From the NCBI GenBank assembly GCA_014323675.1, contig JACONN010000002.1, positions 930,001 through 994,000 of the forward strand: a stretch of DNA of 64,000 nt, written 5' to 3'. Shown here piece by piece: positions 47,534-59,800 of the stretch; position 1 is the first letter of the stretch, and every line of letters starts with the position of its first letter. This stretch comes from Hormoscilla sp. GM7CHS1pb. GTDB lineage: Bacteria; Cyanobacteriota; Cyanobacteriia; Cyanobacteriales; Desertifilaceae. A program made the position numbers and the translations under genes. Below the pieces are notes generated by a model. The model was not told where the DNA came from, searched no databases, and saw only the letters and a list, made by a program, of their open reading frames with translations.

Positions 47534-47727
47534 TTCGATACAGCAGACTGCTGAGATGCTACCGTCACAATAGCCTCAACCTGGGCTGTTTGCCCTTCGG
47601 AGTCAACGCTAGTAACTGCCCAGCGTAGGGGTTCGCCCCGGCGCTGCAACTCAGCTTCAATTTCTTGATGCAGTTGGGATGGCGTTGCTTGCAAATCAAT
47701 CTCTGCCGTAATAAAATGGGTTGTCAT
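47530..47727 (-). CDS. small conserved-type protein between DUF3326 and ferredoxin
   Basis: A 65-residue protein (MTTHFITAEIDLQATPSQLH, EIEAELQRRGEPLRWAVTSV) whose stop overlaps the DUF3326 start by four bases, so translational coupling is likely. Unrecognised; the arrangement ferredoxin, small protein, DUF3326 suggests one functional unit. Confidence 0.65.
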   Translation of the reverse strand: MTTHFITAEIDLQATPSQLHQEIEAELQRRGEPLRWAVTSVDSEGQTAQVEAIVTVASQQSAVSK

Positions 47728-47756
47728 CGGGTAATTCTCACTAATAATATTCAGGG

Positions 47757-48080
47757 CTACTTTTCCGGACGACCAAACTGGCGCTCGTACACCTCATCTT
47801 CCTTTTCGGTAACAAGTTTCAGGTCCGAGCGAGGGTATGATACGCAGAGCAAGGCATAACCTTCCTTTTGCAAATCGGGACTGAGTCCCATACCCTCACT
47901 TTGCTCTACAGTGCCTGCCTCTAGTATGGCAGCACAGGTAGTACAAACACCAGCATTACAGGCGTTGGGCAACTCCAGTCCTGCCTCCTCAGCAAATTCT
48001 AGGATCTTCTTATTTTCTGGTACTTGCAGGGTATGGATATTGCCTTGGTGATTAATTTCGACGCTATAAGTCTGAGGCAT
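47757..48080 (-). CDS. 2Fe-2S ferredoxin
   Basis: A 107-residue plant-type ferredoxin: the cluster motif ACNAGVCTTCAAILEAG (C-x4-C-x2-C) plus the distal Cys in YALLCVSYPRSDL. The N-terminus MPQTYSVEINHQGNIHTLQV is the usual beta-grasp start. It carries electrons in the cytoplasm; partner unknown. It is slightly longer at the C-terminus (EVYERQFGRPEK) than photosynthetic PetF, so it may serve a special reductase. It heads the run towards DUF3326. Intact. Confidence 0.9.
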   Translation of the reverse strand: MPQTYSVEINHQGNIHTLQVPENKKILEFAEEAGLELPNACNAGVCTTCAAILEAGTVEQSEGMGLSPDLQKEGYALLCVSYPRSDLKLVTEKEDEVYERQFGRPEK

Positions 48081-48202
48081 AACTTGGTCTGGTGGGCAAC
48101 TGCCTGTTACAAAACTACATCTGCTGATTTTTTCACGATCGCCCAGAAAAATTGGCAGTTAAATGAATAATTTAAGAATTGGTAGGGGTCGGGAACAAAA
48201 GG

Positions 48203-48375
48203 GTGTGGTCAAAACCCGTCGATCGTTCATGGGCCCTCCCAGTCGTCGGATCCCCCAAACCCCCGGATCCCCCCTAACCCCCGCTAGATTGGGGGGACCG
48301 TGCAATTCGGGGGCGAAGAGGCCCCCTTTCGCAAGGGGGATTTGGGGGGGATCGGTGCAACAACTACAAATGAGC
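48203..48375. repeat. degenerate relative of the 46599 MITE
   Basis: GGTGTGGTCAAAACCCGTCG and CATGGGCCCTCCCAGTCGTC match the left part of the element at 46599; the right end (CAACAACTACAAATGAGCCG) is eroded. The centre again carries CCCCC/GGGGG runs. Intergenic between the ferredoxin and purK genes. Confidence 0.6.
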
Positions 48376-48721
48376 CGCACCCGGAACAAAAATACCCTTG
48401 TAATGGATACAAGGGCCAATGGGTTAGGTTTACCGCAGTGTCGTCTTACCTCAGTTTTTGACCTGGTTGCACCAGGTGGGTACCCAGGTTCGATAGCTTT
48501 CGTGTCCGGTTACTGGCCGGCATACTGCCGCTAGAACTACAGGGGTTCCCGTTATCTCAAGGCATAGATCATAAAACTTTATTGGCAGTCACCAACACCG
48601 CAGTAGAACCTGTTACCCATAGTAGCATGATTTTCACTTTTGTGGCTGCTTATTTTTCCCAAGTGCTTGAGATCCGTTCGTAGTAAGCACTTTAGTGCTT
48701 CACCGGTGGGCGGTGCCCACC
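48376..48721. other. intergenic region
   Basis: No gene is seen. GGTGGGCGGTGCCCACCCTA at 48706 is a palindromic repeat shared with 11562. CACCAGGTGGGTACCC near 48471 is a small stem. Confidence 0.4.
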
Positions 48722-49846
48722 CTACGAGTTGTACCAGATCGATTCTACTTTCTGGGCGATCGCCAATGCCTCATCTCTGTTGGGGGTGTCCAGCAGCACG
48801 GTCACGTGACCCAACTTCCGACCGGGACGAGATTGAGTCTTACCGTACCAATATACCCGCGAGCCGGGGATGGCGGCCAACTTTTGACGCTTAACAAAAT
48901 AGTCGCCCGTTGCCACCTCATAACCCAACAAATTAATCATGACAGCACCAGTACAATTTAAGGCCGGGTTGCCCACCGGCAACTGACAGATCGTTCTCAG
49001 ATGCTGCTCAAATTGGGAAGTAACGCAAGCATCCAGGGTAAAATGGCCGGAATTATGGGTTCGAGGGGCAATTTCATTTACCAATAGCTTGCCAGAACTG
49101 GTTAAAAATAGCTCAATGCCAAAGACCCCCACCACTTCCAGACTCTCCAAAAGGGTGCGGGCGATCGCTTCTATCCGTTCTCTGACAGCTATAGTAATCT
49201 GGGCAGGCACCAGTACCCGACGGCAAACTCGGTCTTCCTGCTGGGTTTCCACCACTGGATAGACCACCACCTCCCCGGCGACCGAACGGGCCGCGATCGC
49301 GGCCAACTCCCGTTCAAAGGGGATAAACTCTTCGAGCAATGCCGGGGTTTGTCCCAGTTGTTGTAAAGTTAAGCCTAGGGCCTGACGGTCTTTAAGGATA
49401 AAAGTCCCTTGACCATCATAGCCGTGGCGTCGGGCCTTGACTACCACTGGGAAAGACCAATTTTGAAGATCTAGTTTTCCATTGAGGGGAATAAACTTAG
49501 GGACAGGTAAACCCAGTCGCTGCAAGTAACAGCGCTGATCGTACTTATCTAGCAGTGGGGCGAGACTCTCCAGTCCGGGACGGAAACAAACACCCTCGGT
49601 GGCCATAGGTTTGAGGGCCTCCAGGTTAATAAACTCATTTTCAAAGGTAATTACATCACAGCGATCTGCTAGTTGGGCGGTAGCGGCAGCATTATCTATT
49701 GGTGCCAAGATGACATCGGCAGCATCTGCCACTGCTGGATCTGACTTGTTGGGAGTTTGCACCACTAGTTCTGTATCCAAACATTTAGCTGCACCCGCCA
49801 TCATCCAGGCCAACTGTCCGCCTCCTATCACGCCTACTCGCTTCAC
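48722..49846 (-). CDS. purK: N5-carboxyaminoimidazole ribonucleotide synthase
   Basis: A 374-residue ATP-grasp enzyme: the N-terminal Rossmann-like VGVIGGGQLAWMMAGAAKCL, CDVITFENEFINLEALKP, the ATP-grasp core VVVKARRHGYDGQGTFILKD, and the end VNEIAPRTHNSGHFTLDACV, all typical of PurK. It carboxylates AIR with ATP and bicarbonate in purine synthesis (with PurE). ATG 49846 (MKRVGVIGGG). Length is normal and the frame intact. It stands alone here. Confidence 0.93.
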   Translation of the reverse strand: MKRVGVIGGGQLAWMMAGAAKCLDTELVVQTPNKSDPAVADAADVILAPIDNAAATAQLADRCDVITFENEFINLEALKPMATEGVCFRPGLESLAPLLDKYDQRCYLQRLGLPVPKFIPLNGKLDLQNWSFPVVVKARRHGYDGQGTFILKDRQALGLTLQQLGQTPALLEEFIPFERELAAIAARSVAGEVVVYPVVETQQEDRVCRRVLVPAQITIAVRERIEAIARTLLESLEVVGVFGIELFLTSSGKLLVNEIAPRTHNSGHFTLDACVTSQFEQHLRTICQLPVGNPALNCTGAVMINLLGYEVATGDYFVKRQKLAAIPGSRVYWYGKTQSRPGRKLGHVTVLLDTPNRDEALAIAQKVESIWYNS

Positions 49847-50447
49847 TTGCTGTTGTCCCTTCTCTCTTTATCTGACAATAATCTTTACTGGACGATCGGG
49901 CTTCTGTCGCTCTCTCCTATGATATCATAGCTGCCATTTCGGCTTAACGGTCGCTTTTTCGGTGCTGAAATTATTACTCAGTATTTTTTATCTATTCGCC
50001 CAACTCTCTTTTACATTGGCCATTGATATATAATTTTCCTCCCCGATGGCTTGCAATGACTCCAATGTTCCCAAAAAGCGCTTCGTCCAGCTGGCGCTGA
50101 TTATGGGGACCAAATGCGATCGGCGATACCAGGTGGAGATTATGGCTGGCGCCTCGCTGCACGATCGGGCCCCCGCAGTCCGGTGTGATGCGGCATCAGT
50201 ACCTAGAGAATTCGTAAATTTGCTACAATCATGATATTTATCGAGTTATGAAGGATTAGCGTGATGATTTTATTCTTAACTTTGGTGCTGGCTACTAGAA
50301 TTTACTGCCTCTCTTGTGCCTGGTCTGGCGATCGCCAGTTGGCAAGGGGCCGTCAATGGCTGGTACTTCAGTAAATTGCTACCCATAAAAAATAAATACT
50401 CAGATGTATTTATTTCAAAAAATCGAGGCTATAATGAAGATCGTAGC
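49847..50447. other. gene-poor region upstream of the intron-like RNA
   Basis: No supported gene. A frame at 50046-50234 (CNDSNVPKKRFVQLALIMGT) may be a relic, and it contains a variant R1 repeat near 50141-50167 (GGCTGGCGCCTCGCTGCACG). Confidence 0.4.
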
Positions 50448-50770
50448 GTGCGAAACGCTCGGGCGTAAATAAGCCTCAAAGACTTATGACAGCCCAAGCC
50501 GATATTATTAGTCGGTAAACTGTGTAATCCTTGTGGGTAATGATATCATTAGCAGAGTCAATCCCATCCTTCGGATACGGGAGGTACACCGGTCCCAACT
50601 GCTGCGGAGTGAGATCACCGGCGGTGGAGAGCAGGGACTCAAATGTAGGGTAGCTGGCAGCCTAAGCTGGTGACCTCGCGCTTGTTAGATGCTCATGGCT
50701 AACGATAAGTGAACCTGTATAAGCCTCGTTAATTCAAACCAGCGAAATAAGGCTTTATGATCTGATGATC
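50448..50770 (+). ncRNA. candidate 5' part of a group II intron
   Basis: A structured stretch starting GTGCGAAACGCTCGGGCG (the 5' GUGYG of group II introns) and ending GATAAGTGAACCTGTATAAG, with paired pieces (for example GCCGATATTATTAGTCGG, then CGGTGGAGAGCAGGGACTCA) and no open frame. It lacks domain V and an intron-encoded protein. Assignment rests on the 5' signature and on general appearance. Confidence 0.4.
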
Positions 50771-50823
50771 TAATTCTCTTTGCTTATAATTGAGAAGGAT
50801 GTTTCGGTTAAGAGGATAAGCAT

Positions 50824-53800
50824 ATGAATTGGGATATAGACGGCAATGACCAGTTATCCGCACTGACTAACGAGTTGGCCAGCGAGGATCTGATCGGAAA
50901 CTCGCTCAATGCAACCAAAATGACAGTAGATGAGAAAAATGAATATCTCTTATTCATCCATGACGAGTTGGATATAGATGTGAATGATAATATAGACGCA
51001 TTGACTGACAGAATTATTTTGCAATGTCTGTTAGGGTTTACCGGTGAGGATTTGACGAAAGGGATTGTTGCTAGATCGCTAACGCGGAGGCAAGTTGAGC
51101 ATATTGTAGCGTACCTGCGGATGCTAATAGGTCTTCCCTCTCGGGAAATGCATTTGTTTGAAGGTGTTTCCTTTAATGTTACCTTTTACAATGACGCTAG
51201 TAATAATATTATTAGCCAGCAGTTCGTTGTCGTTGATTTTATGGATGATATTAGTATTAGTGACGGCAATGGTGGAACCGACAGCGCAACAGTAACGATA
51301 ACGGTGCCGAATGAAGCCCCCTCGGCTGTAAATGACGAGGCCACTGTGAGATTGGGAACCACTGGCACAATTGACGTCTTGGCAAATGACATCGATAGCA
51401 ATGGGGATAATCTGTCAGTTACAGGTTTCTCTGAAACTTCATCTCAAGGAGTTACGATCGCCCGCGATGGTAATAGTCTGCACTATACTCCAGCAGATGG
51501 TTTTCGCGGTATTGACAGTTTTGAGTACAGTATTAGTGACGGCAATGGTGGAACCGACAGCGCAACAGTAACGATAACGGTGCCGAATGAAGCCCCCTCG
51601 GCTGTAAATGACGAGGCCACTGTGAGATTGGGAACCACTGGCACAATTGACGTCTTGGCAAATGACATCGATAGCAATGGGGATAATCTGTCAGTTACAG
51701 GTTTCTCTGAAACTTCATCTCAAGGAGTTACGATCGCCCGCGATGGTAATAGTCTGCACTATACTCCAGCAGATGGTTTTCGCGGTATTGACAGTTTTGA
51801 GTACAGTATTAGTGACGGCAATGGTGGAACCGACAGCGCAACAGTAACGATAACGGTGCCGAATGAAGCCCCCTCGGCTGTAAATGACGAGGCCACTGTG
51901 AGATTGGGAACCACTGGCACAATTGACGTCTTGGCAAATGACATCGATAGCAATGGGGATAATCTGTCAGTTACAGGTTTCTCTGAAACTTCATCTCAAG
52001 GAGTTACGATCGCCCGCGATGGTAATAGTCTGCACTATACTCCAGCAGATGGTTTTCGCGGTATTGACAGTTTTGAGTACAGTATTAGTGACGGCAATGG
52101 TGGAACCGACAGCGCAACAGTAACGATAACGGTGCCGAATGAAGCCCCCTCGGCTGTAAATGACGAGGCCACTGTGAGATTGGGAACCACTGGCACAATT
52201 GACGTCTTGGCAAATGACATCGATAGCAATGGGGATAATCTGTCAGTTACAGGTTTCTCTGAAACTTCATCTCAAGGAGTTACGATCGCCCGCGATGGTA
52301 ATAGTCTGCACTATACTCCAGCAGATGGTTTTCGCGGTATTGACAGTTTTGAGTACAGTATTAGTGACGGCAATGGTGGAACCGACAGCGCAACAGTAAC
52401 GATAACGGTGCCGAATGAAGCCCCCTCGGCTGTAAATGACGAGGCCACTGTGAGATTGGGAACCACTGGCACAATTGACGTCTTGGCAAATGACATCGAT
52501 AGCAATGGGGATAATCTGTCAGTTACAGGTTTCTCTGAAACTTCATCTCAAGGAGTTACGATCGCCCGCGATGGTAATAGTCTGCACTATACTCCAGCAG
52601 ATGGTTTTCGCGGTATTGACAGTTTTGAGTACAGTATTAGTGACGGCAATGGTGGAACCGACAGCGCAACAGTAACGATAACGGTGCCGAATGAAGCCCC
52701 CTCGGCTGTAAATGACGAGGCCACTGTGAGATTGGGAACCACTGGCACAATTGACGTCTTGGCAAATGACATCGATAGCAATGGGGATAATCTGTCAGTT
52801 ACAGGTTTCTCTGAAACTTCATCTCAAGGAGTTACGATCGCCCGCGATGGTAATAGTCTGCACTATACTCCAGCAGATGGTTTTCGCGGTATTGACAGTT
52901 TTGAGTACAGTATTAGTGACGGCAATGGTGGAACCGACAGCGCAACAGTAACGATAACGGTGCCGAATGAAGCCCCCTCGGCTGTAAATGACGAGGCCAC
53001 TGTGAGATTGGGAACCACTGGCACAATTGACGTCTTGGCAAATGACATCGATAGCAATGGGGATAATCTGTCAGTTACAGGTTTCTCTGAAACTTCATCT
53101 CAAGGAGTTACGATCGCCCGCGATGGTAATAGTCTGCACTATACTCCAGCAGATGGTTTTCGCGGTATTGACAGTTTTGAGTACAGTATTAGTGACGGCA
53201 ATGGTGGAACCGACAGCGCAACAGTAACGATAACGGTGCCGAATGAAGCCCCCTCGGCTGTAAATGACGAGGCCACTGTGAGATTGGGAACCACTGGCAC
53301 AATTGACGTCTTGGCAAATGACATCGATAGCAATGGGGATAATCTGTCAGTTACAGGTTTCTCTGAAACTTCATCTCAAGGAGTTACGATCGCCCGCGAT
53401 GGTAATAGTCTGCACTATACTCCAGCAGATGGTTTTCGCGGTATTGACAGTTTTGAGTACAGTATTAGTGACGGCAATGGTGGAACCGACAGCGCAACAG
53501 TAACGATAACGGTGCCGAATGAAGCCCCCTCGGCTGTAAATGACGAGGCCACTGTGAGATTGGGAACCACTGGCACAATTGACGTCTTGGCAAATGACAT
53601 CGATAGCAATGGGGATAATCTGTCAGTTACAGGTTTCTCTGAAACTTCATCTCAAGGAGTTACGATCGCCCGCGATGGTAATAGTCTGCACTATACTCCA
53701 GCAGATGGTTTTCGCGGTATTGACAGTTTTGAGTACAGTATTAGTGACGGCAATGGTGGAACCGACAGCGCAACAGTAACGATAACGGTGCCGAATGAAG

Positions 53801-56800
53801 CCCCCTCGGCTGTAAATGACGAGGCCACTGTGAGATTGGGAACCACTGGCACAATTGACGTCTTGGCAAATGACATCGATAGCAATGGGGATAATCTGTC
53901 AGTTACAGGTTTCTCTGAAACTTCATCTCAAGGAGTTACGATCGCCCGCGATGGTAATAGTCTGCACTATACTCCAGCAGATGGTTTTCGCGGTATTGAC
54001 AGTTTTGAGTACAGTATTAGTGACGGCAATGGTGGAACCGACAGCGCAACAGTAACGATAACGGTGCCGAATGAAGCCCCCTCGGCTGTAAATGACGAGG
54101 CCACTGTGAGATTGGGAACCACTGGCACAATTGACGTCTTGGCAAATGACATCGATAGCAATGGGGATAATCTGTCAGTTACAGGTTTCTCTGAAACTTC
54201 ATCTCAAGGAGTTACGATCGCCCGCGATGGTAATAGTCTGCACTATACTCCAGCAGATGGTTTTCGCGGTATTGACAGTTTTGAGTACAGTATTAGTGAC
54301 GGCAATGGTGGAACCGACAGCGCAACAGTAACGATAACGGTGCCGAATGAAGCCCCCTCGGCTGTAAATGACGAGGCCACTGTGAGATTGGGAACCACTG
54401 GCACAATTGACGTCTTGGCAAATGACATCGATAGCAATGGGGATAATCTGTCAGTTACAGGTTTCTCTGAAACTTCATCTCAAGGAGTTACGATCGCCCG
54501 CGATGGTAATAGTCTGCACTATACTCCAGCAGATGGTTTTCGCGGTATTGACAGTTTTGAGTACAGTATTAGTGACGGCAATGGTGGAACCGACAGCGCA
54601 ACAGTAACGATAACGGTGCCGAATGAAGCCCCCTCGGCTGTAAATGACGAGGCCACTGTGAGATTGGGAACCACTGGCACAATTGACGTCTTGGCAAATG
54701 ACATCGATAGCAATGGGGATAATCTGTCAGTTACAGGTTTCTCTGAAACTTCATCTCAAGGAGTTACGATCGCCCGCGATGGTAATAGTCTGCACTATAC
54801 TCCAGCAGATGGTTTTCGCGGTATTGACAGTTTTGAGTACAGTATTAGTGACGGCAATGGTGGAACCGACAGCGCAACAGTAACGATAACGGTGCCGAAT
54901 GAAGCCCCCTCGGCTGTAAATGACGAGGCCACTGTGAGATTGGGAACCACTGGCACAATTGACGTCTTGGCAAATGACATCGATAGCAATGGGGATAATC
55001 TGTCAGTTACAGGTTTCTCTGAAACTTCATCTCAAGGAGTTACGATCGCCCGCGATGGTAATAGTCTGCACTATACTCCAGCAGATGGTTTTCGCGGTAT
55101 TGACAGTTTTGAGTACAGTATTAGTGACGGCAATGGTGGAACCGACAGCGCAACAGTAACGATAACGGTGCCGAATGAAGCCCCCTCGGCTGTAAATGAC
55201 GAGGCCACTGTGAGATTGGGAACCACTGGCACAATTGACGTCTTGGCAAATGACATCGATAGCAATGGGGATAATCTGTCAGTTACAGGTTTCTCTGAAA
55301 CTTCATCTCAAGGAGTTACGATCGCCCGCGATGGTAATAGTCTGCACTATACTCCAGCAGATGGTTTTCGCGGTATTGACAGTTTTGAGTACAGTATTAG
55401 TGACGGCAATGGTGGAACCGACAGCGCAACAGTAACGATAACGGTGCCGAATGAAGCCCCCTCGGCTGTAAATGACGAGGCCACTGTGAGATTGGGAACC
55501 ACTGGCACAATTGACGTCTTGGCAAATGACATCGATAGCAATGGGGATAATCTGTCAGTTACAGGTTTCTCTGAAACTTCATCTCAAGGAGTTACGATCG
55601 CCCGCGATGGTAATAGTCTGCACTATACTCCAGCAGATGGTTTTCGCGGTATTGACAGTTTTGAGTACAGTATTAGTGACGGCAATGGTGGAACCGACAG
55701 CGCAACAGTAACGATAACGGTGCCGAATGAAGCCCCCTCGGCTGTAAATGACGAGGCCACTGTGAGATTGGGAACCACTGGCACAATTGACGTCTTGGCA
55801 AATGACATCGATAGCAATGGGGATAATCTGTCAGTTACAGGTTTCTCTGAAACTTCATCTCAAGGAGTTACGATCGCCCGCGATGGTAATAGTCTGCACT
55901 ATACTCCAGCAGATGGTTTTCGCGGTATTGACAGTTTTGAGTACAGTATTAGTGACGGCAATGGTGGAACCGACAGCGCAACAGTAACGATAACGGTGCC
56001 GAATGAAGCCCCCTCGGCTGTAAATGACGAGGCCACTGTGAGATTGGGAACCACTGGCACAATTGACGTCTTGGCAAATGACATCGATAGCAATGGGGAT
56101 AATCTGTCAGTTACAGGTTTCTCTGAAACTTCATCTCAAGGAGTTACGATCGCCCGCGATGGTAATAGTCTGCACTATACTCCAGCAGATGGTTTTCGCG
56201 GTATTGACAGTTTTGAGTACAGTATTAGTGACGGCAATGGTGGAACCGACAGCGCAACAGTAACGATAACGGTGCCGAATGAAGCCCCCTCGGCTGTAAA
56301 TGACGAGGCCACTGTGAGATTGGGAACCACTGGCACAATTGACGTCTTGGCAAATGACATCGATAGCAATGGGGATAATCTGTCAGTTACAGGTTTCTCT
56401 GAAACTTCATCTCAAGGAGTTACGATCGCCCGCGATGGTAATAGTCTGCACTATACTCCAGCAGATGGTTTTCGCGGTATTGACAGTTTTGAGTACAGTA
56501 TTAGTGACGGCAATGGTGGAACCGACAGCGCAACAGTAACGATAACGGTGCCGAATGAAGCCCCCTCGGCTGTAAATGACGAGGCCACTGTGAGATTGGG
56601 AACCACTGGCACAATTGACGTCTTGGCAAATGACATCGATAGCAATGGGGATAATCTGTCAGTTACAGGTTTCTCTGAAACTTCATCTCAAGGAGTTACG
56701 ATCGCCCGCGATGGTAATAGTCTGCACTATACTCCAGCAGATGGTTTTCGCGGTATTGACAGTTTTGAGTACAGTATTAGTGACGGCAATGGTGGAACCG

Positions 56801-59800
56801 ACAGCGCAACAGTAACGATAACGGTGCCGAATGAAGCCCCCTCGGCTGTAAATGACGAGGCCACTGTGAGATTGGGAACCACTGGCACAATTGACGTCTT
56901 GGCAAATGACATCGATAGCAATGGGGATAATCTGTCAGTTACAGGTTTCTCTGAAACTTCATCTCAAGGAGTTACGATCGCCCGCGATGGTAATAGTCTG
57001 CACTATACTCCAGCAGATGGTTTTCGCGGTATTGACAGTTTTGAGTACAGTATTAGTGACGGCAATGGTGGAACCGACAGCGCAACAGTAACGATAACGG
57101 TGCCGAATGAAGCCCCCTCGGCTGTAAATGACGAGGCCACTGTGAGATTGGGAACCACTGGCACAATTGACGTCTTGGCAAATGACATCGATAGCAATGG
57201 GGATAATCTGTCAGTTACAGGTTTCTCTGAAACTTCATCTCAAGGAGTTACGATCGCCCGCGATGGTAATAGTCTGCACTATACTCCAGCAGATGGTTTT
57301 CGCGGTATTGACAGTTTTGAGTACAGTATTAGTGACGGCAATGGTGGAACCGACAGCGCAACAGTAACGATAACGGTGCCGAATGAAGCCCCCTCGGCTG
57401 TAAATGACGAGGCCACTGTGAGATTGGGAACCACTGGCACAATTGACGTCTTGGCAAATGACATCGATAGCAATGGGGATAATCTGTCAGTTACAGGTTT
57501 CTCTGAAACTTCATCTCAAGGAGTTACGATCGCCCGCGATGGTAATAGTCTGCACTATACTCCAGCAGATGGTTTTCGCGGTATTGACAGTTTTGAGTAC
57601 AGTATTAGTGACGGCAATGGTGGAACCGACAGCGCAACAGTAACGATAACGGTGCCGAATGAAGCCCCCTCGGCTGTAAATGACGAGGCCACTGTGAGAT
57701 TGGGAACCACTGGCACAATTGACGTCTTGGCAAATGACATCGATAGCAATGGGGATAATCTGTCAGTTACAGGTTTCTCTGAAACTTCATCTCAAGGAGT
57801 TACGATCGCCCGCGATGGTAATAGTCTGCACTATACTCCAGCAGATGGTTTTCGCGGTATTGACAGTTTTGAGTACAGTATTAGTGACGGCAATGGTGGA
57901 ACCGACAGCGCAACAGTAACGATAACGGTGCCGAATGAAGCCCCCTCGGCTGTAAATGACGAGGCCACTGTGAGATTGGGAACCACTGGCACAATTGACG
58001 TCTTGGCAAATGACATCGATAGCAATGGGGATAATCTGTCAGTTACAGGTTTCTCTGAAACTTCATCTCAAGGAGTTACGATCGCCCGCGATGGTAATAG
58101 TCTGCACTATACTCCAGCAGATGGTTTTCGCGGTATTGACAGTTTTGAGTACAGTATTAGTGACGGCAATGGTGGAACCGACAGCGCAACAGTAACGATA
58201 ACGGTGCCGAATGAAGCCCCCTCGGCTGTAAATGACGAGGCCACTGTGAGATTGGGAACCACTGGCACAATTGACGTCTTGGCAAATGACATCGATAGCA
58301 ATGGGGATAATCTGTCAGTTACAGGTTTCTCTGAAACTTCATCTCAAGGAGTTACGATCGCCCGCGATGGTAATAGTCTGCACTATACTCCAGCAGATGG
58401 TTTTCGCGGTATTGACAGTTTTGAGTACAGTATTAGTGACGGCAATGGTGGAACCGACAGCGCAACAGTAACGATAACGGTGCCGAATGAAGCCCCCTCG
58501 GCTGTAAATGACGAGGCCACTGTGAGATTGGGAACCACTGGCACAATTGACGTCTTGGCAAATGACATCGATAGCAATGGGGATAATCTGTCAGTTACAG
58601 GTTTCTCTGAAACTTCATCTCAAGGAGTTACGATCGCCCGCGATGGTAATAGTCTGCACTATACTCCAGCAGATGGTTTTCGCGGTATTGACAGTTTTGA
58701 GTACAGTATTAGTGACGGCAATGGTGGAACCGACAGCGCAACAGTAACGATAACGGTGCCGAATGAAGCCCCCTCGGCTGTAAATGACGAGGCCACTGTG
58801 AGATTGGGAACCACTGGCACAATTGACGTCTTGGCAAATGACATCGATAGCAATGGGGATAATCTGTCAGTTACAGGTTTCTCTCTAGACCCTGTATTGT
58901 CTGAGTTCATTAATATTCTTCGCCTAGCTACGCTCGAGATCAGCAGCGATAGTAAGAGTATGATCTTGACTAATAATATTTTTCCAATAGGGGAGGTAAA
59001 TTCTTATGTTGGAAATTTTGAGTACAGTATTAGTGATGGCAATGGCGGAACAGACAGCGCAACTGCGACGATAACGCTGGGGGAAGTTCTGTCAGTTACA
59101 GCTTTCTCTGAAACTTCATCTCAAAGAGGTATTAGTGACGGCAATGGCGGAACCGACAGCGCAACTGTGACGATAACGGTGCCGAAAGAAGCCCCGATCG
59201 CAAAGGAAACCGATGGGGATGTTCCGTTGCAACATGAAGTTGCCTTAAATATCGGCGGTAGCGAAGATGACAAAGGCTTTGGCATAGCCACCGACAGCAA
59301 TGGTAATGTGTGGACTACAGGACGTTTCTCCGGCAGCATCGACATGGATGGAGACGGCAACAATGATTTTACCAGCAATGGCAAGCTGGATAGCTATGTA
59401 ATTAAATTTTCAGCTAATGCCGTCCCCATGGATATCAATCGAGAAAACGTCCCGGCCAACACTGTTGAGGGAAAGCAGATTATTGGTAATGATAATCTCT
59501 ACACCACTACTGGACAACGAGAAACCCTAGAAGGTGACACTGGGAATGATACCATAACTGGTAACCGTGGTTCGGACGTTTTGTTAGGAGGCGCAGGTGC
59601 TGATGTATTTGTGTACAATAGCGTAGCTGACAGCGGTGCAGACCCAAATGCACGCAACGAACCCGGCGATTCTATTGTTGACTTCAATCCAACAGAGGAT
59701 GCAATCCAGCTTGACTTCGAGATAGCTTCGGGAACATTAGTCTCTATTGATGATGTACAGATTGAAACTGAATCAATCAATGATGGCATGGCTACGATTA

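Noticed and set aside
51256-58884. Short frames on both strands recurring every 276 bp inside the giant gene
   Set aside because: They are shadow frames of a perfectly repeated coding unit, with no ribosome-binding site of their own.
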